From the NCBI GenBank assembly GCA_965199005.1, contig CBDAQK010000001.1:2728001-2792000 (forward strand): 64,000 nucleotides of DNA. Reading direction: 5' to 3'. The notes beneath the pieces were generated by a model, which was given only the letters and a program-made list of their open reading frames with translations, did no database searches and was not told the DNA's origin. Origin of the DNA: LMUY01 sp965199005. Its GTDB lineage: Bacteria > Pseudomonadota > Alphaproteobacteria > Acetobacterales > Acetobacteraceae. Positions 7,833 to 18,300 of this stretch are shown one piece after another. Both the position numbers and the translations under genes were made by a program. Each line of letters opens with the position of its first letter. The first letter of the stretch is position 1.

Positions 7833-9617
7833 TTGGCATACGGCCGCAGCAAGGATGACAGCCTGGAGCTGCGGATGCTCGACCTCGGCCGGTCCAAGAT
7901 GGTCCCCGACCTCGCTCGTCTGCGCAGCCTCTGCATCGACAGCACCAACCTGTTTGCCAGAAGCGTCTGGCCCGGCTCGGTCCTGGATGAAATGCCGCAG
8001 GGCAAGGCGCTGGACAGCGCCATGCTGCGCACCCAGTCGGGGCTACGCGGCACGCTCAACTCCGTCTGGGCCGAGAAGTGCCGCATCAACGCCAAGGAGG
8101 CGGTCAAGGAGCAGCGCAAACGGGCGGTGCGAGCCTTGATCGGCAAATTCAAGCACATCGGGACCGCGGGCGATTTCCCGATGAAGGACGGGACGAGGCG
8201 GTTGATCAACCTTCCCGAGGAATGGTCGCGGGTGCTGTCGGACGCCGACGCCAAGGACCTGTCGGGCCTTGCCGAGTCCATGAACTCCCGCGGCGTATTG
8301 GAGCTGTTCCGCAAGCTGCGACTGGGCCATTTCACCAGCCTGCCGAAGCTGCACGGCGAGGCGCTGCTGGCGCTGCTGGGTGCCGTGGACGAGCGCTTCG
8401 GTTGCCCGGTGTGGAAGGAGGACGACGCCACCGTCCAACTCCACCTCGACTTCCGTTGCCTCATCGGCGGCCGTGGCGCGCAGGATGCGCTGCTCGCCAG
8501 CCTGACCGCGGCAATCGAGCCCGCGGCGGCGGGTAAGCGGTTCAACACTGCTTTGCTGGTGGCGGGTGTGGTCGCGCGCGGCGCGCCGCTGCATCTGGGC
8601 GCCTCCGTCTTCCCGGAAATTGTTGGAAATCTTTGGCAAGGAAAATCGGGTTCTGTCGCGATGACTTCGCTGGCGCTGGAGCTGGGACCGCGGGACGTGG
8701 CCGTCCGCGGCGTGGTGACTCAAGCTTCGGCTCCTTACGCCCTGGCCGGTGCGACGCATGTGCTGGGTGACGACTTCGGCTACTGCAACACATCCGCTCA
8801 GGCGGTGGTGAAACTGGACGCGCCGCTGGACAGCGCTTTCTTCGCCGAGGCCGCGGAGTGGACCAAGGCGCAGTGCAGGGCATATCTGGAGACACATGCC
8901 CATGAAGCTGACCCTGTTGAGGCGGTGCTTCACTGCGGACGGGATTTTCTCACCGCCATCGAACGGCATGCCAAGCACGTCGACGCGCTACGCAGCGAAA
9001 TAGATCTGGCCTACAACAGGCTGCACAGCATCAAGCATGAAGTCTGCCGCGTTCTGGCGATCCCCGCGACAGGGAAGCCGGATCTCACTTTGCATGTTGG
9101 CGACGCGCGCGTCGACAAGCTGCTTGGCAAGATGGGCATGCTGCTCAAGCGGATCGGGCGTCTCAAGACGCTGCGCCGCGGCGTCTACCGCAGCGTGGAC
9201 GGACTGAAGCGGAGTTGGTTCGGCTGGCTGGCCAACCGCAAGGCCCAGCTGGCCAGGAAACACCGTGCCGTGGTGGTTCGCGAGCACCTGACGGTCGTGG
9301 CGAAGGAGAAGGAGGCGCCCGGCTACTTCGGCCGGACCTTCAACAAGATGATCAACAACGGCGCCAAGGGGCAGTACCTCCGGGCGGCGTCGGCGAAGCT
9401 GAGATGGTTTGGAATTCCCGAGGCAGTCGTCCAGTCGTTTTACACGTCCAGCACGGATGTGAGGTTCGGCGTGGTGGACAGGAAGCAACGCAGGACGCAG
9501 GACAGCTTCGTGGCGAAGACGGACGGCCGGGTAAGGCAGGCGGATTTGAACGCCGCCTGCACGATCGCCCTCTATGCCATGCTCAAGCCGTTGCTCCCCC
9601 AGCGGGCGGCCGCCTAG
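7833..9617 (+). CDS. tnpB: TnpB-like RuvC nuclease without zinc ribbon
   Basis: 594 aa from a TTG start, longer than ordinary TnpB (about 400 aa). The RuvC core is recognisable: motif I around GDDFGYCNT (D313/D314), motif II in VVVREHLTVV (E484), motif III in RQADLNAACTIA (D571). The II-III spacing of about 87 residues is normal for TnpB, but I-II is about 170, roughly twice the usual, as in larger Cas12-like relatives. Between II and III the sequence YTSSTDVRFGVVDRKQ...SFVAKTDG aligns with the usual TSxxCxxCG...FxCxxCG ribbon, yet all four cysteines are replaced (D, F, A, D). N-terminal residues 60-110 are basic and helical. Family knowledge: TnpB is an RNA-guided DNA endonuclease that keeps its element in place. 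Whether this one is active is unknown. Confidence 0.78.
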   Translation: MAYGRSKDDSLELRMLDLGRSKMVPDLARLRSLCIDSTNLFARSVWPGSVLDEMPQGKALDSAMLRTQSGLRGTLNSVWAEKCRINAKEAVKEQRKRAVRALIGKFKHIGTAGDFPMKDGTRRLINLPEEWSRVLSDADAKDLSGLAESMNSRGVLELFRKLRLGHFTSLPKLHGEALLALLGAVDERFGCPVWKEDDATVQLHLDFRCLIGGRGAQDALLASLTAAIEPAAAGKRFNTALLVAGVVARGAPLHLGASVFPEIVGNLWQGKSGSVAMTSLALELGPRDVAVRGVVTQASAPYALAGATHVLGDDFGYCNTSAQAVVKLDAPLDSAFFAEAAEWTKAQCRAYLETHAHEADPVEAVLHCGRDFLTAIERHAKHVDALRSEIDLAYNRLHSIKHEVCRVLAIPATGKPDLTLHVGDARVDKLLGKMGMLLKRIGRLKTLRRGVYRSVDGLKRSWFGWLANRKAQLARKHRAVVVREHLTVVAKEKEAPGYFGRTFNKMINNGAKGQYLRAASAKLRWFGIPEAVVQSFYTSSTDVRFGVVDRKQRRTQDSFVAKTDGRVRQADLNAACTIALYAMLKPLLPQRAAA

Positions 9618-9659
9618 CTAGTGACAAACATGAGGATCTCCGGGTGCCGGACTGCGCTG

Positions 9660-9697
9660 CGGGAGAAGCCCGGTCCTTCAGGGCCGGGTGTGTTCAC
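9660..9697 (+). ncRNA. predicted 3' end of TnpB-associated guide RNA scaffold
   Basis: Right-end segment beginning GGGAGAAGCCCGG, forming a GC-rich hairpin around TTCA and finishing in GTTCAC. In IS605-type elements the RNA scaffold ends exactly here and the following 16-20 bases (from 9698) form the guide. The GAAGCCC...GTTCAC layout matches that convention. The 5' end of the RNA cannot be placed from sequence and probably lies inside tnpB. Confidence 0.5.
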
Positions 9698-11248
9698 GTC
9701 CGTGCTTGCGAAGGGTGTGCAGGCTGAGGCCGGCGCCCCCGCATCGCCGCGTCCATCGGTCGCAGAGCGCTATGACTACGTCGTGGTTGGTGCAGGTCAC
9801 AACAGCCTTATCTGTGCCGCCTACCTCAGCAAGGCTGGCTACCGTGTCCTGGTGCTGGAAGCCCAGGATCAGATTGGCGGCGGCTGCCGCACTAACGACA
9901 GCATGTTGGCTGGTTTCCAAGAGGATTGGTGCTCGAGCGTTCATGGGTTGATCAACAAGAATCCCGTGCTCGCCCGCAACGAGCTGCAGCTCGATCGCTA
10001 TGGCTACGAGCAGATGCATCCCGATGTTGTCAAGCACTATCCGTTCCTCGACGGTGCCTCACTGACCGTGTTCAAGAACGATCCTGACCGCACCGCGGCG
10101 GCGATCGCGCAGGTCTCGAAGCAAGACGCTGTGACGTTCAAGCGCCTGGCCGCGCTTCAAGCTGCGAAAACTCCTTCAGAACTCACGTCCAAAATGCTTG
10201 CCGCCATGACCGGATGTACCGTGGCAAAGTAGGTTTGGCAGAGCCCCTACATGCAGGCGGCAGCGCTGTCCGGCGGTAAGTTCAACGGCCCTATGGGTGC
10301 CGAACTCGGACCGGGCTGCAGGCCTTTTCCATGCTCGGCCACATGGAAGGCCGGGCGATCGCCAATGGTGGCTCGGGCATGCTCACGGTGGCGCTTGGGC
10401 GGGTGATTGAGGCCAATAATTGGGTGGTCCTGACCAAAATGCCGGTCACTGGGATCATCATTGAGGGTGGCCGATGCAGGGGCGTGGAATGCGCTGATGG
10501 GCAGCAATTCCGGACCGCCTCGGGCGTGTTCTCCACCATGCACGTCAAACCTGTGCTGGCCATGACTCCGCGCGAACTCTGGGACGACACACTGGCCGAG
10601 AACGTGGACCTGATGCAGCCCGAGATGGCGATGTTCCAGTTCCACTACGCCTTGGCCGAGCCAGTCCGCTATAAGCTGGGCACCGGCGGCACCATCCAGA
10701 GCACCGAGGCTTCCCTCATGGAGGAACCAGCCAGCATCTTCGTGCTCAACGGCGACGATGCGCGGTGCGAATTGCACATTGAAGACTACCCGCTCCAGAT
10801 CACCCATCCCTCCGTGTTCGACCCCGGCCGGGTGCCGCCGGGTCGCGAGCTGGTCAAGATCGAGGGCACGATGCCGTACGCGCTGAAGCAAGGCCCGGAG
10901 CATTGGGGCGAGATCAAGGAGGAGGTCGCCGCTGCCGTCATGGCGCGTTACATGGCGCACACGGCCAACATATCGGCGGACAAGATTCTGGCCAAGATGC
11001 TGTTCAGCCCACTCGACACCGAGCGCAAGAATGCCAGCATGTGGCGGGGCAGCGTGCATGGGTTCGACAATCGGCCTGGCAATTTCGCGCCCTACCGCCT
11101 GCCAATCCCGGGCCTATACCAAACTGGCGACTGCAGGTCGCCGGGCGGCGGCATCAGCGGCTTTCCAGGGCGCAATGCGGCCGAACTCATACTGCGCGAC
11201 CAAAGTCGGGATATCAAGCAGGTGGTGAATGCGGCCAATCAGTTGTGA

Positions 11249-11474
11249 AGGATCGATCGCTAGCATCCAAAGTCCAGCAACAGCGCAGTCCGGCGCGCTT
11301 CGGCGACAGCCTGCTCGGCACCGTGCGTGTGCTGCCGGAGCATGGGGAGGGGGCGGAATGGCGGACCGGCTCAACCTGGCCCTGATCATAGGATAACCTT
11401 GAGTGAGGCTGTCCTACGGTTTTCCACACCTTCTTCAAAAACGAAATTCCATTCACCTTCTGGCGTGGTGCCGA
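11249..11474. other. intergenic
   Basis: Short gap between the oxidoreductase pseudogene and the DUF1330 gene. No feature was recognised. Confidence 0.3.
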
Positions 11475-11759
11475 TCAGGTTCCCGGAACGGCCCAAATAT
11501 CCAAGATCGCGGCCCCGCGCCGCATCTCCTTCACGGGTATGTATTCCGCGGAGTTCCAGAATGCGTGAATGCTGTCCATGGAGGGGAATTCAAACAAGGC
11601 TATCCCCCGTCCATCCTGCTGTCCTTCGAGGAGTTCAGCCGTTCCACCCCTCACGTGTTTCCCGCCAAAACTGGCAATAAGCGGCATAACCGCCTCACGA
11701 TATTCCCCGAACTGACTTGTGTCGCTGACTTTGGTCTGCACGATCATGTAAGCCGTCAT
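11475..11759 (-). CDS. DUF1330 family protein
   Basis: 94-aa protein starting MTAYMIVQTKVSDTSQFGEY and continuing with YREAVMPLIASFGGKHVRGG, ELLEGQ and FPSMDSIHAFWNSAEYIPVKEMR, the standard DUF1330 (ferredoxin-like, ABM-related) signature. Members are small cytosolic proteins of unresolved function. The ATG at 11757-11759 was chosen because the family begins with this MxAYxI pattern; the frame could extend 11 residues further. It appears monocistronic. Confidence 0.85.
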   Translation of the reverse strand: MTAYMIVQTKVSDTSQFGEYREAVMPLIASFGGKHVRGGTAELLEGQQDGRGIALFEFPSMDSIHAFWNSAEYIPVKEMRRGAAILDIWAVPGT

Positions 11760-12018
11760 TGGAATTGCTCCATCATCCGCTTTGAGTCGCATCTATAGCA
11801 GCTTTTGTACTCCGCTTTGTATTGGATTGGCTGACTGCATCGCGTCAACATCCCGGCTTCCCTACAGGGAGGGCGGTTATCGCGGCACCCGCTATCTTTT
11901 GATTGACAGACACGATAGCCAGCTGGGAGCCGGTGGTTTGCTGGCAGGTAGGCTAAGCTGATCTGAGTTCGTGGATAATTTGGTTTTGGAGCAGCGGAGT
12001 GCCGTTATCATCACCGAA

Positions 12019-12891
12019 ATGAAGCCCACTTCTGAGATCGTCGTGGTGTCCGGTGCTTCAACCGGCATCGGTGCCGCCACGGCCCGCGAGCTTGCCAGGC
12101 GCGGTTTCCACGTCCTCGCAGGCGTGCGCAGAAGCAACGATGCTGAAGCCCTCCGTGCCACGAACCTCGAGCCGGTCATGCTCGATATCACCAACGAGGT
12201 CGATATCGCCGCGCTCTTGAAGCACATCTCGGATGATCCCAAACGGCGTCCACTGCGCGCCCTGGTCAACAACGCAGGCATTGGGGTCAATGCGCCCGTA
12301 GAGACGCTGCCACTCTCCGAGTGGCGTCGGCTATTCGACGTCAACCTCTTCGGCCACATCACGATGACACAGGCTATGTTGCCCGCGCTCCTCGAGAGCC
12401 GCGGCACAGTCGTGAACATTTCCTCCGTCGGAGGCAAGGTGGCGATGGCGACCTACGGTCCCTACGCCGGCTCGAAGTTCGCCCTCGAAGCGGTCAGCGA
12501 CGCCTTGCGCCGAGAGGTCGAGCCGCTTGGAGTGAAGGTCATCGTGATCGAACCGGGCGCTGTCACCACCGAAATGCTCGGGCGTGTCGCCGTAACTGGC
12601 GAGCGCATCATCGGCGGAATGACCTCCGAGCAGCGTGGTCGCTATGCCACGCTCATGCATTCCATCATCTCGCAAGCCCAAGCGGCTATCCCCAGGGGGG
12701 CGGCTGCCGAGAAGGCGGGTCGAGTCATCGCGGACGCGATCACCAGCAAGCGGCCTCACACTCGCTACACTGTCGGTCGAGACGCGTCGATCTTCGTCCG
12801 TCTCGCCAGGTTCCTTCCGGACCGGATGCTCGACAGCCTTCTCGCCCGCAGTCTCAAGCCGCATCTCCCCAAGGTGCCACCGACGACGTGA
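12019..12891 (+). CDS. SDR-family oxidoreductase
   Basis: Short-chain dehydrogenase/reductase of 290 aa, NAD(P)-dependent and cytosolic. It carries the cofactor motif VSGASTGIGAATARELA, LVNNAGIG, catalytic Ser in NISSVGGKVAM and the YAGSKFALE motif (Tyr and Lys). The C-terminal extension after VEPLGVKVIVIEPGAV is typical of the 17-beta-HSD/retinol dehydrogenase-like subgroup (SDR28C-like). A GTG at 11971 gives a 16-residue longer product; the ATG before KPTSEIVVVSGAS is more natural. Substrate unknown. No operon partner. Confidence 0.88.
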   Translation: MKPTSEIVVVSGASTGIGAATARELARRGFHVLAGVRRSNDAEALRATNLEPVMLDITNEVDIAALLKHISDDPKRRPLRALVNNAGIGVNAPVETLPLSEWRRLFDVNLFGHITMTQAMLPALLESRGTVVNISSVGGKVAMATYGPYAGSKFALEAVSDALRREVEPLGVKVIVIEPGAVTTEMLGRVAVTGERIIGGMTSEQRGRYATLMHSIISQAQAAIPRGAAAEKAGRVIADAITSKRPHTRYTVGRDASIFVRLARFLPDRMLDSLLARSLKPHLPKVPPTT

Positions 12892-13934
12892 GCGCGCAGC
12901 GTTCGACGCCTTGGCCAAGTCTCATGTGCGGCTGATCACCGCGCATGACCAACCGCCAAAATGTGCCGCTATAGGGTCGATGTCCGCCTTGAGTGATCCA
13001 AGTCTCGTTGCGGTGCGACAGGGTCGCGATGGACCCGAGTGTATCGCACAACGGCAGGCGCAGTGTGTCGACAGCCGGCTTTGAAGCGCATTACGCCGCG
13101 ACCACGTTCCAACAAAAAGATGTCTGTGACATCCGGTGAGATCGCCACGATGCGGCAATAGCCCAGATTACAGCCTTCGCTTGGCTGCTTTACCAAAGGT
13201 TGCGAGTTTTAATGTCTTCGGAGTTGCGACACCCGGCCTGTTGGCAATAGGCAAGGCGCTCACTCTGCGAAAGGTGATCGGCAGCGCACTGCAATCAAGA
13301 CGCGCCGCCCGTGAGATGGTTGGTCTCGCGGTTGGGTCCAGCGGCTTGCACTCGTTCGCGGACTGCTTGGCACTGATCAATCTGATCCGGTTCACTGAGA
13401 AGAGGCGGCCGCAACGGATGATAATGATCGTTTTAGAGGTTTCGGGCGCATTTACGATTTCAATGGATAGTGAGTCTTTCCTGGCAGGTGGTAGATCGTG
13501 GGACACGGGCGTCGCGTTGGTTCAGAAGGACGCAGTGAGCCATATGAGGACTCGAAATCAGGCGTGTTTGCCCGACACGCAATCGTTTCGCGGGCGCGCA
13601 CAAGTTGGAAGATGTAAGGCTCATAGCGCAATGGCAAACTGCATGATGTTGCGCCGTTCGTTGAACAACCTGATGGTGGTTCTCGCCGCAACCGCATCGG
13701 TTCTGGCGGCGTGTTTGGCGGCAATGCTGCTGAACTCGCGGCGTCAATTGGCTCTGGCCCGCGAGGTGCTTGCAACCTTGGATGGAAGCAGGGAACTATT
13801 GATAGAGAGCATTGAGCTCACTCCCGCTTGCTTTTGCTTGTGCGGCTGATGGCGAATTGTTGGCCAGTAATTGCAAGCTTTCGCGAGCTCTACGCCGAAT
13901 TTTCACACGCCGAAAATTCGCCGTCGCAATGCGG
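12892..13934. other. 1-kb stretch without a convincing gene
   Basis: Several frames are open on both strands but none shows a family signature. One plus-strand frame at about 13645-13830 contains a basic N-terminus and a transmembrane helix (NNLMVVLAATASVLAACLAAMLL) followed by a helical segment, resembling the start of a membrane sensor kinase or diguanylate cyclase. It stops at 13849, so it may be a truncated gene end. The rest shows no coding signal I trust. Confidence 0.35.
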
Positions 13935-14438
13935 CTACTGCGAAACGCCTGATAATATTCGATCCAGGCCCACACGGGCGCATCCCTCGTCGCCAGCACC
14001 GCCGGCGCCGCCGACGGGGACGCCCGCGACGCCGATGCCGCCAAGTACGTCGTCGCCCGCCTTGATCGGCAGCCCACCGCCCAGGGCGGTCATGTGCTCG
14101 AACGCCATCAAACCGCCGGCTCCCGGATTACGGGTGATGATCTCACCCATCTGCTTCGTCGGGAGGCGCAGCATCGCCGCAGTGTAAGCCTTGCGCATCG
14201 CCCCTTCAACCAGGTGCCGGTTTGCGCCGTCCGCCCGCAATGTTACTCGCTCGTTACCGCTGCGATCCACCACGGTGACGGCAATGTGGTAGCTCTGGCT
14301 TGAACAGCTTTCGATCGCCGCGCTGGCGCCGGCAAGCGCCAACGCCAAAGGGATTTGCCGCTCGGTTAGCAACGGGTCGGCCCAAGCGCCAGAACCCGTG
14401 AGACATGCCAGCGATGATAAGGCGAAGATGACCTTCAT
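13935..14438 (-). CDS. GlcG/HbpS-family heme-binding-like secreted protein
   Basis: 167 aa with a signal peptide (MKVIFALSSLACLTGSGAWA) followed by LLTERQIPLALALAGASAA, VVDRSGNERVTLRADGA, TAAMLRLPTKQM and the glycine-rich end LPIKAGDDVLGGIGVAGVPVGG, the hallmark of the GlcG/HbpS (DUF336) fold. Family members bind heme or act as accessory proteins of alcohol and glycolate oxidation. The ATG at 14436-14438 is preferred because it starts the signal peptide; a longer frame exists upstream. It is probably periplasmic. No partner gene is adjacent. Confidence 0.88.
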   Translation of the reverse strand: MKVIFALSSLACLTGSGAWADPLLTERQIPLALALAGASAAIESCSSQSYHIAVTVVDRSGNERVTLRADGANRHLVEGAMRKAYTAAMLRLPTKQMGEIITRNPGAGGLMAFEHMTALGGGLPIKAGDDVLGGIGVAGVPVGGAGGAGDEGCARVGLDRILSGVSQ

Positions 14439-14998
14439 AATTAATCCAATATACCAATTAGCGTAGTCATAGAGGCGTTTGCCACAGCAGGCGATATCCC
14501 GTTGCCTGCCGCAACGCCCGGAAACGCTGAAGGGCACACCTATGACCCCGCACCACAACGCCAGGGAGACAGGACTTCGCCACGTGCGATCTCAGACAGC
14601 CGCTCTGCCCTTATTGCAGCAGGCACGCTCCTGGGTTGTTCGATCGATGGTAGGTCCACAAGGCGTTGGCTCTGTCTCACCTCCAGCGGCGGGTGAACGT
14701 CGAACCACCGCGTCGCTACCGCGGCTTTGCCACAAAAGTCGACATTGCCGCGAAGAAGGATTGAGCGCGTGATGATGACGTCCGAGACAGCCCGCCTTGC
14801 ATGAGGATCGCGGCCCTAGGCACGATCGGCGGGATCGCCGCTTGATTGTTGCCGAGTCGCCGCGCAGGGGTGACCAGGTCACGGCATTGATTGGCTTGGA
14901 GGCCTGGGCCGGCGATCTCGGCGACGTGAGCCTGGAAATTGGCGGGGCCTGCTATGAGGCAGCGGGGTCGCGCGCGGTCGTGTGACGCGATGCGGTCA
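14439..14998. other. intergenic, nothing recognised
   Basis: About 560 bases. The part next to the GlcG-like gene is relatively AT-rich (near 14440-14470) and may hold its promoter. The remaining frames show no family resemblance. Confidence 0.3.
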
Positions 14999-15316
14999 TC
15001 AGCGCCCTTGGAACGGATACTTCTCGATGCCCTCCAACGTGGTAGGCGGACGTGCCTTCAGGACGGCGCCTTGAACTGCGGGTCATGGGTGCGGTCGTTG
15101 ACCCAGGCACCGCTCATCTGGACCCGCTCACCGGACGCGATGGAAGCGGCGTGCCCGTGACCATGATCAGGTCGCGCTGCCCGCGCGCCTTCACCCGCAA
15201 CACGCAGAACCCGGTGTCGGCGCTGTTTAACGTCACCCGCTCGACCAGCCCGGCCAGTGCTTCCACCGGCGGGCCACGGTCGTTCGACGTTCGGGCGACC
15301 GTGTTGACCAGGGCGA
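14999..15316 (-). pseudogene. RecD2/TraA-like helicase N-terminal remnant
   Basis: Three minus-strand frames read in order give the N-terminal domain of RecD2-type helicases: LAGLVERVTLNSADTGFCVL with RVKARGQRDLI, then GERVQMSGAWVNDRTHDPQF, then LKARPPTTLEGIEKY, ending at a stop at 14999. Two frameshifts separate the pieces and the whole ATPase core is missing. It lies directly downstream of the SF1 helicase gene on the same strand, so either the two were neighbours or a deletion joined them. Confidence 0.75.
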
Positions 15317-15317
15317 T

Positions 15318-18300
15318 TTACTTTGCCGGTGCCAGCTGGTCCAGCCTCAGCCATTCTCGCGGAGACCGAGACTCCAGTATCTCCGCAGCATCGGCGAACA
15401 CGCCGGCGGACTGCCACTCCGTGCGGTTGCCCACCACGTATAGCACCCGCTTGGCTCGGGTTGCGGCGACGTTGAGCAGGTTTGGCGTGGCGCCGGCCCA
15501 GGTCCGCGAGCTGGCCTTGGCACCCCGCCCGGCACCGAGCATTAAGATTACCGCCTCGGCCTCCTTGCCTTGAAAGGTGTGTACCGTGCCAACGCGATGG
15601 TCGATCCACTCGCGGCGTTCGGCCCGGGTCCGTCCGGCAAGCATGCCCGGCGTTCCCATCAGCATCGCCCTGAGGCGTGCAGCGGGCATCCTGAACGGAC
15701 AGATGACGTATACATCTGGAGGCTGCGGCAGCGCCCGGCAGAGCTGGCTCAGGGCGGAAGCGATCAGCAAACCTTCGGTTTCGACCCACTTGTCCGTAGA
15801 AGGCGCGTCAACGTCGATCCAGGCCGACCGCCCTAACAGGTCGCGTATTGGCGAGGGACCGTCTGGCGTGGCGAACACCATCCGTCCGTCATAAGCGATG
15901 CGGTTTGCCAGCGTGAACATTGGCTGTTCGCAGCGCCGGTGCACGAGCAGCGGGATGCCCGTGACCCGTTCCGGCCGGCCGGTGCCGCCATCGGCGACGC
16001 GGAAGCGTCCTTGGATTGCACTTACCCTGTCAGCCAGGGTTTGCGCCGACTGCGCGGGCGCCGCCCAGTGTTCGGGGTCGGCACCGTGGCTTGCAAAGAT
16101 CAAGCGAGCGGTCCGCGGCGGTGTGGTGACGAACGGCCTAATCTGCAACGGATCGCCGATTACCACCGCGCGCCGTGCGCGCCAGAGCGCACCGGCCGCC
16201 GCTTGCGGGGGTGCCTGTCCGGCCTCATCAATCAGCAGCCAGCCGATTTCGCCGGGGCCCACGCCCGGGAACATGCGTCCGATAGAGGCGAAGGTTGTCG
16301 AGACGACGGGCACCAGGAGGAAGAACACACCCCAGTCGGCCAGTGTCGGCTTGGGCGCATCCGGACCACCCTGCGCGGCCCTGGCAATGGTGTTTAGCGA
16401 TGGCTTGATCGTGCGGGCGGCGGCCACGACGAAGGCACGGTTGAGCCGGATGGCGGCAATGAAGAGCTGATCCCGTGCGGCCCGGAACGCACCGCCGTTC
16501 CACGGCGCCGCACTGTGGAGCTCCGCGTCGGGGAGTGCCCAGAATCCGGGACCGGGCACGGCGTCATCCGTCTCCGCCTGACCCTGCGCAAGCAAAGCGG
16601 CAAGCCGGACGGCGTCGGTGCGCAACGCTTCCAGCACAGCGGAGGCATCCCGTTGTTCGGCGGCATATCGCTCCATCTCCGCCGTCACCGCTTCCAGCCG
16701 TGCGGAGGATGCCCGGACGACGTCTTGAGCCGCATTCAACCGCTCCACCTGTGCCCGCACGCTGGTCTCGTGCGTCTGCCAGGCTTGAGTACGGAGCAGC
16801 TTGAACAGCCGGGGAGGCGCCACGGACGACAGCGCCGCGAGTGTTGTGGCCTCGCTGGCCTGTTGCCTGGAGTGTGTCTGGTGGCTTGATAGCGCTGCGG
16901 CGAGGGCGCGTTCAGCCGATGCCAGGTCCTGCCCGGCAACCCGCAGGCGCTCTTCGGCCTCGGGCAGCTGCGCTTCAACCTGTCTCAGCCGGGTGCCGGC
17001 GTCGGCAAGCGTTCCCAAGCCCTCCTGGACGCGGCGGCACTCTGCCAAGGCTTGCCGAAAGCCATCGCGGGCGGCGCGCCAGTTGGCAAGCGCTTCCGGC
17101 GGCCGGGGCGGCGGCTCGAGCTGCGCCAGCTTGCCGGGCTTCTTGCCGCGGTTCTGCTGTGCGTCGGGCCAGGCGACCAAGTTCAGCCAGTCATTGAGGC
17201 CCCATTCAGGATCCCACCAGAACTGCCTGAAGAACGCCCGCCGGTTATCGGCCCGGCCAAGCCGGGCCGCCATCAGCCCCCAGGCGTGTTCCCCGTCCGG
17301 CGCGGCCGCCGACACGCCGAGCACGGCGTCGGCGGTGTGGGCGAAGTAAGCTAAGCCATCATCCTGCCAGAGCGAGCGGTCCAGCGCCTTGCCGCGGACA
17401 GGCAGCTCCAAGCTGATGTTCTCCACCGCGGCGTTGTTGCTGCTGGCAACGACGACGGCGAAGTCCATCAGGTCGAGCCCGGGAACTCCGCCGCTTGGGT
17501 CATCCAGCGCCGCAAGCCGTTCCGCCCGTGTGACAATGACATGAGCGACGATGTCGCGCAGCAGAGTGGTCTTGCCGGTTCCGGGCGGACCGTTCACGGC
17601 GGCGATGCCGCCCGAGCCAAGGTCACGAACGATCGCGTTGACCGCGGCCTGCTGCAGAAGCGTCAGCGGGTTCAGCCCTGGACCCGGCCAGCGGCCCAAC
17701 GGGAACAGCGCCGGCTCCAGCAGGCTCGACAACTGCGCGCGGTCGGTCAGCGCATCCCACGCGTTCACGGGCGGTCGCAGGCCGAGATAGGCGGCCGCTG
17801 CGGCGGGAAGCCGGTCGGCGTCCCGAAGGACTCGCCCCAAATCGGGCAGCAGGAAGCTGGACAGGATCTCAGCGCGGGGGGGCGGGCTCTCCCGCATCAT
17901 CCGGATCGCACACGGCGTCACCAGCCAAAGCTCCGGCGGCAGGGCGAGCGCCTCGGCCAGTTCGCGCGAGACGGACCGCAGGTCGCGCCATGTCAGCGAC
18001 CGGGGTATGCCGCCGGCGTCCATCGGCGTGAGTATGCTGGCGAAGCGCTCCCTGAAATCCTGCTCGTGGGTGTCCCAGTCAGCCAGTTCCGATGCGGCGC
18101 CACCCGACAGCACATGCCCCAGCCCCCACGCGAAGCTTGCGACCGCAAGGGTGTCAGGAACCAGAACACCCCATTCGTCCAGCACCGCACAGGCCGCGAT
18201 CACATGCCCTTGGGTGCGGCGCTCGGTCTCGTCGTCATCTGCCTCGTCAGCAAAGGCGGCATCCAGCCGCACGAAAGCTTCCTTAGCCGGCAGCGCGCCC

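Larger units (their letters stand above)
7572..9697 (+). mobile_element. TnpB-only IS200/IS605-like element, 2126 bp
   Basis: Boundaries are inferred from the interrupted oxidoreductase. The left end starts after TTCAT and the right end finishes in GTTCAC, as in ISDra2-like elements. Both ends have subterminal hairpins: CCTGGCCC-TTCA-GGGCCGGG at about 7590-7609 on the left, and CCCGG-tccttcagg-gCCGGG near 9669-9688 on the right. There are no terminal inverted repeats and no visible target duplication, which fits single-strand Y1-transposase movement. The only gene is tnpB; no tnpA is present, so the element is non-autonomous. The right-end hairpin would be the 3' scaffold of an omega-type guide RNA, with the guide read from 9698 onward. 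Confidence 0.8.
7510..11248 (+). pseudogene. Tat-exported FAD-dependent oxidoreductase, interrupted by TnpB element and mutated
   Basis: The 5' end is at 7510: MMVSATRRHFVKAASLVTAF, a twin-arginine signal cut at 7571 by the mobile element. Joining 7571 to 9698 keeps the frame and gives ...AFMSVLAKGVQAEAGAPA, a complete Tat signal. The enzyme follows: YDYVVVGAGHNSLICAAYLS (FAD Rossmann motif), then IGGGCRTND. It resembles phytoene-desaturase-like flavoproteins. Further lesions are a TAG at 10230-10232 (before VWQSPYMQAAALSGG) and a frameshift near 10310 into the frame that runs 10331-11248, with GGSGMLTVALGRVIEA and the C-terminal LYQTGDCRSPGGGISGFPGR. The protein would have been about 540 aa and periplasmic. 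The element may have inserted before or after the point mutations. Confidence 0.85.
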
